NCBI GenBank assembly: GCA_023410875.1
Contig: JAEYPH010000028.1
Span: forward strand, 1-37,106
Reading direction: 5' to 3'
Length of the DNA stretch: 37,106 nucleotides
From: Bacillota bacterium
GTDB taxonomy: Bacteria > Bacillota > Clostridia > Christensenellales > UMGS416
Shown here: positions 31,557-37,106 of the stretch, in pieces
How positions within the stretch are numbered: the stretch's first letter is position 1
Layout: each line of letters begins with the position of its first letter
Notes under the pieces: generated by a model
What the model was told of the DNA's origin: nothing
The model's input: the letters and a program-made list of their open reading frames with translations, nothing else
The model's database searches: none
Position numbers and translations under genes: made by a program

Positions 31557-32969
31557 CTATTTATGTTGGTATACTTCAACGCCCAGATACTTGCCCATCG
31601 CCTCCGCGAGCACATCAGCGACCTTCCCACGCACAAAGCAAACGTGGTGTTCAAAGCCGTTCTCGCAAATATATCGCATCAGATCTTGCAAGCCAGGCAC
31701 ACGGCATAACGCCACGCCGCCTTTGGTTGGCACTTCCTCAGCTTCGAAAGCTCCCTCACCAATGTACATTTTCATGACACCCCTTGTGTCGTCTGTCGTC
31801 ACACGCAGGAAGGTCATCGGCCCCGCCGCGACCTGAGCTTTGCATGCACCGAAGGTATTTTCTTTGCCCAGCACACTGCCCAGCACGTCGAGACACTCGA
31901 TCTCCATCTCCGAGTTTTGGAAAAAGCTTTTAGGGAAATTGGAACAGTGCAGTGAAATGCAACAGTCCCTGTCGTCGCGGATATTGTTGTTCCAATCCAT
32001 CAGCGCTGGCGCGGAACCAGCGGCTAATTGCGCCGCGAGCATGCTCACCGCACCCGTTACATCGCTCTCGCACGCGCTGGGGTAGCCCCGATCGCCCATC
32101 ATACTCATGCTGAGGCACGCCGCGCAGCCGTAGTTGTGTTCCAGGCTGTCCCAGCACTGCACGGTGCTGGCCTGACAGTCCAGCACAGCCACAAACCGCT
32201 CCATCGCCAGACAGAGCTTGGCCTGCCGGTTGATTTTTCCGGGCGTGATGTACTCGGGAATGCGCCCGTAAGCTCGGATCTCGGCTTCCTTTGCCGCGAT
32301 TTCCGTCTCGTCACTCATCACACTCGCGGCGGCGATGACTTCGCTCAAGTCCACCGTCTGCACACTGATGCCATGTTTTTGCAGAATCTTTTCAGAAAAA
32401 CGCACCGAATTGAACGCCACCGGCCGCGCTCCGAGCATGGCGATACGCGATCCGCGCAGCCCGGTCACGACATTGCAGACTGCAGCGAACTGCTTGAGGT
32501 CCCGCTCGAATTCCTGGCTTTCCAACGCACAGGTATGCAAGGTCGTGTTGCTAAACAAGATGCCGCGCTGATAGAGATTATTGCAAAGCGATATCTTGCC
32601 GCAGAACGCGTCGCGGCGGTTTGCCATATCCAGCTTGTCAAAATCGTCGTCGCAGGCCTGAATCAACACCGGCACGTTCAGCCCTGCACGGTCGATGGCC
32701 TCTGCCACACCCAGTTCCTCGCCGAAGTTCGGCAATACAACGATAATACCGCAGATCTCATTGCTGTGATCTTTGAACAGTTTTGCACAGACTTTCGCCT
32801 CTTCGAGCGTCAGCACCGCGCCAAGATGGGTGTCCTGCTCGCTAACCATCACACAGCCATAGCCCAGCCCGCCCAGCATCTTGGTAATCCCGTCCCTCGC
32901 GGCCTTAACCAAGTGCGACGGGAAAAAGCTCCGCGTGGTCACAATCACGCCAAATGTCTGTTTTTTCAT
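31557..32969 (-). CDS. L-fucose/L-arabinose isomerase-family sugar isomerase
   Basis: 470-residue protein of the L-fucose isomerase superfamily (COG2407 type). The N-terminal half has FGVIVTTRSFFPSHLV and CGIIVVLPNFGEE. The metal-binding region is MMGDRGYPSACESDVTGAVSM, with the Glu/Asp pair expected to bind Mn2+. The late region has GGVALCRVPG and HHVCFVRGKVADVLAEA. It would interconvert an aldose and a ketose. Its start overlaps the kinase stop codon (ATGA) and it lies 11 bases before the glycoside hydrolase gene. In the apiose pathway an isomerase makes apulose from D-apiose; that assignment rests on gene context. Confidence 0.82.
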   Translation of the reverse strand: MKKQTFGVIVTTRSFFPSHLVKAARDGITKMLGGLGYGCVMVSEQDTHLGAVLTLEEAKVCAKLFKDHSNEICGIIVVLPNFGEELGVAEAIDRAGLNVPVLIQACDDDFDKLDMANRRDAFCGKISLCNNLYQRGILFSNTTLHTCALESQEFERDLKQFAAVCNVVTGLRGSRIAMLGARPVAFNSVRFSEKILQKHGISVQTVDLSEVIAAASVMSDETEIAAKEAEIRAYGRIPEYITPGKINRQAKLCLAMERFVAVLDCQASTVQCWDSLEHNYGCAACLSMSMMGDRGYPSACESDVTGAVSMLAAQLAAGSAPALMDWNNNIRDDRDCCISLHCSNFPKSFFQNSEMEIECLDVLGSVLGKENTFGACKAQVAAGPMTFLRVTTDDTRGVMKMYIGEGAFEAEEVPTKGGVALCRVPGLQDLMRYICENGFEHHVCFVRGKVADVLAEAMGKYLGVEVYQHK

Positions 32970-34423
32970 CTCTCTGCCCTCCTGTTAATGATACCAACCG
33001 CATTTTTCCATCCTGTGTATAAGGCTTCGCGTTGCTCTTCCCCCATCTGCGGCATAACCACCCGGCGCTGTTGCCCAGCAAAGATGCTCTCCCGGTCGGC
33101 GATCCCCGCCCCGATTGCTGCGCAGTATGCCACGCCCATGCTCGACAGTTCTTCAGTTCTATTGACTTCCAATGGAATGCCAAGTATATCCGCCTGGAAC
33201 TGCATCAGGAATTCATCCCGTGTCGGCCCGCCATCCACCCGCAGAAGAGACAGCGGGCTGCTCTCGCCAACAGCCTCTACCACATCCCGGATCTGGTATG
33301 CAATAGCCTCTTCTGCCGCACGGACGAGGTGCGCCTTTCTAGTGCCGCTATTCATGCCCAGGAACGCCGCCCGTGCATCGCTGTTGTAATACGGCGCACC
33401 GAGGCCGGTGAAAGCCGGCACGAGGTACACACCACCCGTGTCCTCGACCGACGTCGAAAGGGTGCCTGCGCATTTCACGTCCGGCAGCAGCCCAATGCCC
33501 TCTGTGATCCATTTGATCACAGATCCGGTGTTATTGATGTTGCCCTCCAGGACATACTCGATTTGCCCGCCAATTCCCCATGCAACGCTGGCGGCGATCC
33601 CCGCGCCCGGCGTCGGGCAAACCGTACCCGCGTTCACCATCACCGACGAGCCGGTTCCGTAGGTCGCCTTGGCGGTAAACGGCTCCCAACACTGGTTGCC
33701 GAACAGCGCGGCGTGACTGTCGCCCATCACACAATGGATCGGGACGAGGCGCGGCAGGATGCCATCCAGCCTGGTTAATCCGAAAAGGCTATCGCTCATC
33801 ACAATCTCTGGCAGACAGCCGACGCCAAACGCTTCCACCAGCTCTGCATCCCACATAAGGGTATGTAAATCCATTAGCTGCGTGCGGCTTGCATTGGTAT
33901 AATCCGTCTTGAACACCCCGGTCAGCTTGAACAGGAGCCAGCTGTCCACCGTCCCGCAGCACAGGGTCCCCCGTCCCTTCGCCTGCGCGACCTCAGGGGA
34001 ATGCCGGCTCATCCAGCCCCACTTTGCGGCACTGAAATACGGCGATAGCAACAGGCCTGTGCGCTGCCACACCTCGGCTTCCAACCCCGCCTCCCGAATC
34101 TCCTGCACAACATCGGCCGCACGGCCGCATTGCCAGACCACGGCGTTGTATAAAGGCAGGCCCGTCCGCATATCCCAGCACACGGCCGTTTCACGCTGGT
34201 TGCAGAGACCAATGACGGCAATCTCCCCGGCAGAGCGGCCTGCTATGACTCGTCGCACCGCCTCCAGAGTGTTTTCGTAGATCTCCATCGGGTCGTGCTC
34301 AACCCAACCCATTTTGTTTGTGATCTGCCGGTGCGGTACATCGGTACGCGCCAGCAGCGTGCCGTCCATACCCCAGAGCAGCGCTTTCGTCGCAGCGGTA
34401 CTCTGATCGATCGAAAGTATCAC
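32966..34423 (-). CDS. FGGY-family carbohydrate kinase (candidate apulose kinase)
   Basis: 485-residue kinase closest in motifs to the glycerol kinase branch. It starts ILSIDQSTAATKALLW, has GLCNQRETAVCWDMRTG and VVWQCGRAAD, the substrate Asp region TDYTNASRTQLMDLHT, and ATP-binding ATYGTGSSVMVNAG and GLGAPYYNSDARA. The substrate is probably a ketose or polyol. The start is GTG 34423-34421, overlapping the transketolase C-subunit stop (GTGA). Position between an isomerase and a two-subunit transketolase suggests it phosphorylates the isomerase product, by analogy apulose to apulose 4-phosphate. True glycerol kinase would not be expected beside these genes. Confidence 0.85.
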   Translation of the reverse strand: MILSIDQSTAATKALLWGMDGTLLARTDVPHRQITNKMGWVEHDPMEIYENTLEAVRRVIAGRSAGEIAVIGLCNQRETAVCWDMRTGLPLYNAVVWQCGRAADVVQEIREAGLEAEVWQRTGLLLSPYFSAAKWGWMSRHSPEVAQAKGRGTLCCGTVDSWLLFKLTGVFKTDYTNASRTQLMDLHTLMWDAELVEAFGVGCLPEIVMSDSLFGLTRLDGILPRLVPIHCVMGDSHAALFGNQCWEPFTAKATYGTGSSVMVNAGTVCPTPGAGIAASVAWGIGGQIEYVLEGNINNTGSVIKWITEGIGLLPDVKCAGTLSTSVEDTGGVYLVPAFTGLGAPYYNSDARAAFLGMNSGTRKAHLVRAAEEAIAYQIRDVVEAVGESSPLSLLRVDGGPTRDEFLMQFQADILGIPLEVNRTEELSSMGVAYCAAIGAGIADRESIFAGQQRRVVMPQMGEEQREALYTGWKNAVGIINRRAER

Positions 34424-35361
34424 GGCTTTGCCCTCCCCAGCATCTCTCTCGCAGCCACAGCGATGCCTGCCGCATCCAGCCCGTAATACTCGAACAGTTC
34501 GCTGCTCCGTCCAACCTTGTACTCGGCGTCCGGGAATCCCAGTGTTCTAACCGGCACGGGGCAGTTCCTCGCAGTGACCCCGCAGACCAGTTCGCCCAGT
34601 CCACCATGGACACTGTGCTCCTCGATGGTGATGATGGCGCCGGTCTCCCGCGCCGCTTGTACGATTGCCTCCTCGTCGGCGGGCTTGAGACAGAACATAT
34701 CCAGAACCCGGATTGAAACACTATCACTCGCTAGTTGTTCGGCAGCTTGCTTTGCATGCCAGACCGTCTCGCCGCAGGCGATCAGCGTAAGGTCGTCTCC
34801 CCTTCGTACGACTTTCGCTTTGTGAATATTAAAAGTTTCACTCTCGTTATAGACTGCCTCTACATCCCCGCGCCCGGTGCGCATGTACGCAGGCAGATCG
34901 CTCTGAGCAAGGTACTCGGTGAGCGCGCGGGTCTGCACACTGTCACAAGGCGCGAAGATCTCGAAGTTGGGTAGCGCACGAAACCCGGCAAAGTCGTGAA
35001 GTGACGTATGAGTGCCGCCGAGCGGTCCGTAGCTCACGCCCGCCGAGACACCAACGACTTTAACATTCGATCCGTTGTATGTCACGTCCACCTTGACCTG
35101 CTCATAGCTCCTCGCCGCCAGAAAACAAGCTGGCCCGGTGACAAACACCTTCTTACCCACCGAGGCGAGTCCCGCGGCAATGGCAACCGCGTTTTGCTCC
35201 GCGATGCCGACCTCCACGAACTGCTCAGGGAATCTCTGAGCAAAGCCGCCTGCGGTGGCGCTGCCGCGCGAATCGGCCGTAACGACAAAGAGTGAGCTGT
35301 CCCGTTCGGCAAGCTTCTCAAGTGTCGTTGTAAACGCTTTACGGCAAGACACTTTTGCCAT
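34420..35361 (-). CDS. transketolase, C-terminal subunit (candidate apulose-4-phosphate transketolase subunit B)
   Basis: 313-residue half-transketolase holding the pyrimidine-binding and C-terminal domains. Evidence: VEVGIAEQNAVAIAAGLA with the catalytic Glu that activates thiamine diphosphate, GVSYGPLGGTHTSLHDFA, and the end domain SIRVLDMFCLKPADEEAIVQAARETGAIITIEEHSVHGGLGE. It needs the N-terminal subunit to bind the diphosphate. The start is ATG 35361 with GGGAGGTG upstream, one base after the stop of the N-subunit remnant. The frame is intact, but its partner gene and presumably its promoter are cut by the IS110 element. Confidence 0.88.
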   Translation of the reverse strand: MAKVSCRKAFTTTLEKLAERDSSLFVVTADSRGSATAGGFAQRFPEQFVEVGIAEQNAVAIAAGLASVGKKVFVTGPACFLAARSYEQVKVDVTYNGSNVKVVGVSAGVSYGPLGGTHTSLHDFAGFRALPNFEIFAPCDSVQTRALTEYLAQSDLPAYMRTGRGDVEAVYNESETFNIHKAKVVRRGDDLTLIACGETVWHAKQAAEQLASDSVSIRVLDMFCLKPADEEAIVQAARETGAIITIEEHSVHGGLGELVCGVTARNCPVPVRTLGFPDAEYKVGRSSELFEYYGLDAAGIAVAAREMLGRAKP

Positions 35362-35362
35362 C

Positions 35363-35650
35363 TCACGCACCTCCCTTTGTGTCATTTGCCAGGCAATCTC
35401 TCGCGGCGGTCAGGTCCGCCCTGATCTGCGCGTACTCCTGCTCATTCGGGACGAGGTGATGCCAGTCTGCTTTGTTCTCCATAACAGACGAACCATACCC
35501 CTTCACCGTCTCGGCAATCACAACGAGCGGTTTCCCCGCAGACCGACAAGAGATCGCCGCAAGAATTGACGCTGGGTCATGCCCGTCGCAGATACGACAC
35601 GCCCATCCAAACGAACAATATTTCTCTGCCAAGCTTTGCTGTGAAAACCC
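35363..35650 (-). pseudogene. 3' remnant of transketolase N-terminal subunit, cut by IS110
   Basis: The frame reads QSLAEKYCSFGWACRICDGHDPASILAAI...KPLVVIAETVKGYGSSVMENKADWHH and ends one base before the C-subunit start. These are the last 90 or so residues of the transketolase N-terminal subunit: the AEKFxxFGW strand, DGHD and the KGxGxxxMEN...WH motif. The diphosphate-binding GDG...N motif that should come before is absent. Upstream coding similarity stops at about 35650 and a TAA follows at 35668-35666. The other part, if kept, should lie beyond the IS element, outside the window. Confidence 0.82.
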
Positions 35651-35676
35651 GTAGCTGTGCTTGATTTACAGGTACA

Positions 35677-35705
35677 GCAAAGAAAGCCGCTTTTTCTTTG
35701 CGGCT
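35677..35705 (-). terminator. terminator of the IS110 transposase gene
   Basis: On the minus strand AGCCGC-N9-GCGGCT (35705-35685) is followed by TTTCTTTG, 22 bases past the transposase stop codon. Confidence 0.6.
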
Positions 35706-35726
35706 AGCTTAAGGTCTATTCAGGTC

Positions 35727-36944
35727 TTAGCCTACAGCCGTGACGGTTGGCCGCCAGCCAAGAGCATTGAGTTTGTTGAGACAGGCTTGTATCTTTTGAT
35801 CTTTATTGAATTGATGATAGTAGTCCGCTCCCAGGTCTTTGTAGGGTACTCCGTCTTTGAGAATGTGGTAGATGGCAATCAACATAGAGTGTGCTACAGC
35901 AACCACTGCCCGGTTGGCGCCCCGCCGGACGGTCAGCCTTTCGTATTGCGCTCGGAAGAAGGTGTCTTTTTTATTTACTGCCGCTCGGGCACATTGAACC
36001 AGTGTCACTTTTAGGGTGCTGTTTCCCTTGTTGGTTCTTCCGCTTTTCCGTTTGCCCGCACTTTCATTGTTCCCAGGACACAACCCTGCCCAGGAAGCCA
36101 GGTGTGCTGCCGTCATGAATCGACGCATATCCAGGCCGATTTCCGCCAATATCGTCTTGGCGCTCTGTTTTCCAATCCCCGGAACCTTCTCTAGCTCTTT
36201 GATTGCTTCATCATATCGGTGCATCTCACCATCTATGATGTCGTCCATCTCTTTGATCCGATGCGTCATATCATCGATGTGGCTGATAATCGCCTTAAGT
36301 AGCTTCTTCTGCACCGATGATACCACTCCGTCGATCGCTGCCATGATCTCCGGCACCTTGTGAAGCACCTTCTGGTCTACCATCTCCCGGATGGATTCCT
36401 CATCCGTCTTGCCCGCTATGATTCCATCCAGTATCTTTCGGGAGGTCTTCCCATTGATGCTGCTCATCACAGAGCTTAGTTTGATGTTCGCTCCTTCAAG
36501 CTCCTTCTGTAGCCGGTTGATTTCTCGCGTCCGCTCTTCCACTAGGCTCTTCCTGTACCGCGAAACCTCCCGCAGTTCCCGCTGCTCCCGCTCCGGGATA
36601 TAGCTCGCTTTCAGCAGCCCATGCTGCAGTAGGTCTACGATCCATTCCGCATCCTTTACATCCGTCTTCCTTCCCGGTACGGTCTTCATGTGCGCCGCAT
36701 TCACCACCATTACCGGAACTCCCAGCGCCTCCAGTACGTTATACAGCGGCTTCCAGTACACCCCTGTACTCTCCATAGCCACCATTTCGCACTCTTTCGC
36801 CTGCAGCCACGCCGCCATTTCCTTCAAGCTCTGGGTCGTCGTTCTGTACTCCCGCAGCTCCTGCTTACGCCCGTCCCGCAAGCATGCCACGATCCCCTTT
36901 TTGTGTACATCCACACCACAACAACGCTCGTACACTACCTGCAT
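35727..36944 (-). CDS. IS110-family transposase (DEDD recombinase)
   Basis: 405-residue transposase. The N-terminal RuvC-like DEDD domain shows CCGVDVHKKGIVACL (first Asp), VAMESTGVYWKPLY (Glu) and PGRKTDVKDAEWIVDLL (two Asp). A long coiled coil follows (YRKSLVEERTREINRLQKELEG), then the C-terminal Tnp domain with LEKVPGIGKQSAKTILAEIG and HLASWAGLCPGNNESAGKRKSG, which holds the catalytic Ser region. IS110 enzymes use a bridge RNA to pair donor and target DNA. GAGGAGG lies 10 bases before the ATG. Full-length and apparently active. Confidence 0.95.
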   Translation of the reverse strand: MQVVYERCCGVDVHKKGIVACLRDGRKQELREYRTTTQSLKEMAAWLQAKECEMVAMESTGVYWKPLYNVLEALGVPVMVVNAAHMKTVPGRKTDVKDAEWIVDLLQHGLLKASYIPEREQRELREVSRYRKSLVEERTREINRLQKELEGANIKLSSVMSSINGKTSRKILDGIIAGKTDEESIREMVDQKVLHKVPEIMAAIDGVVSSVQKKLLKAIISHIDDMTHRIKEMDDIIDGEMHRYDEAIKELEKVPGIGKQSAKTILAEIGLDMRRFMTAAHLASWAGLCPGNNESAGKRKSGRTNKGNSTLKVTLVQCARAAVNKKDTFFRAQYERLTVRRGANRAVVAVAHSMLIAIYHILKDGVPYKDLGADYYHQFNKDQKIQACLNKLNALGWRPTVTAVG

Positions 36945-37106
36945 CTTTTGGATGCCTCCTCAGGTCGTATTCGGCGCTGCCTCTGCCTTCTTTCTTAGTT
37001 TGCTGTACGTCCTTTTGCCTTTCGGCTGGACAATCCGTGGTTCAACGCAGAGGCAATCTCAATTTCCAAACCGCTCTTTTGAGCAACCTTGGTCGAACTT
37101 GTCGCC
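36945..37106 (-). ncRNA. candidate IS110 bridge RNA region (partial)
   Basis: The non-coding DNA upstream of the transposase, read on the minus strand, has GCTC-aaaa-GAGC near 37075-37086 and GCC-gaaa-GGC, a GNRA-capped hairpin (37026-37017). It also has GCCTCTGC (37054-37047) pairing over distance with GCAGAGGC (36986-36979), enclosing that hairpin. IS110-group elements encode their bridge RNA in this left end. The target- and donor-binding loops cannot be named without the full end and the insertion-site sequences. Confidence 0.5.

Larger units (their letters stand above)
35660..37106 (-). mobile_element. IS110-family insertion sequence (left end by tnp leader lies off window)
   Basis: An IS110-type element lies inside the transketolase N-subunit gene. 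It contains one DEDD transposase gene, a short non-coding stretch after it (about 35660-35726) and a longer one before it (from 36945). No terminal inverted repeats are seen, as is normal for IS110-group elements. The exact end near 35650-35677 cannot be fixed without the uninterrupted target; the other end is beyond 37106. Confidence 0.8.

Noticed and set aside
32966..34423. Glycerol kinase for glycerol uptake
   Set aside because: Motifs resemble glycerol kinase, but no glpF or glpD is nearby and the overlapping isomerase and transketolase genes point to a sugar pathway.
35363..35632. Stand-alone 89-residue protein starting at TTG 35632
   Set aside because: It is the C-terminal piece of a transketolase N-subunit, and similarity continues upstream of the TTG up to the IS boundary.

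Overview
The window looks like a chromosomal segment of a fairly GC-rich, low-copy-repeat Gram-positive Clostridia-type anaerobe, probably a gut fermenter. The signs are strong AGGAGG-type Shine-Dalgarno sites, TTG and GTG starts, BlaI/BlaR1-type and MarR/TetR one-component regulators, Firmicutes-style ABC operons, a tandem-OB SSB, and many plant-glycan genes. I cannot name the genus. Most genes lie on the minus strand.

Layout. 1-2200: a chemoreceptor running off the left edge. 2338-6820: an araB-led unit (ribulokinase, sialate-O-acetylesterase-type esterase, metallo-beta-lactamase-fold hydrolase, Nudix hydrolase) with a promoter, an inverted repeat over the -35 and a terminator. 6846-7846: an AT-richer SDR oxidoreductase on the plus strand. 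7919-11121: a TetR-ABC-2 transporter operon with two identical 17-bp operators bracketing its promoter. 11190-13684: a GH3 beta-glucosidase. 13696-14074: an array of perfect hairpins. 14134-15906: an unusual uridine-kinase-like/alanyl-tRNA-editing fusion. 16000-16842: a GNAT acetyltransferase. 16898-16960: a short relative of the hairpin array. 17207-17839: an SSB.

18060-20236: a serine recombinase module that has cut a NodB-type polysaccharide deacetylase, of which only the C-terminus remains. 20444-21211: an alpha/beta hydrolase. 21357-23641: a BlaI-BlaR1-like pair whose M56 peptidase has a non-penicillin-binding C-terminal domain. 23661-26036: a TetR-controlled fused ABC exporter. 26151-27635: a MarR / membrane FMN-binding protein / flavodoxin operon. 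27795-28622: an amidohydrolase. 28671-29832: a trans-sulfuration PLP enzyme broken by two frameshifts.

30031-35650: a tightly overlapping operon of split transketolase, FGGY kinase, L-fucose-isomerase-family protein and DUF5060/DUF4038-type glycoside hydrolase. This set matches the non-oxidative D-apiose pathway (isomerase, apulose kinase, two-subunit apulose-4-phosphate transketolase) fed by an apiosidase-like enzyme. An IS110-family element (about 35660 to beyond 37106) sits in its transketolase N-subunit gene. The upstream non-coding end of that element folds in a way that suggests a bridge RNA.

The most interesting items are the IS110-interrupted apiose-like operon, the kinase-AlaX fusion, and the hairpin array whose repeats show compensatory base changes and whose ends recur without the array 3 kb away.
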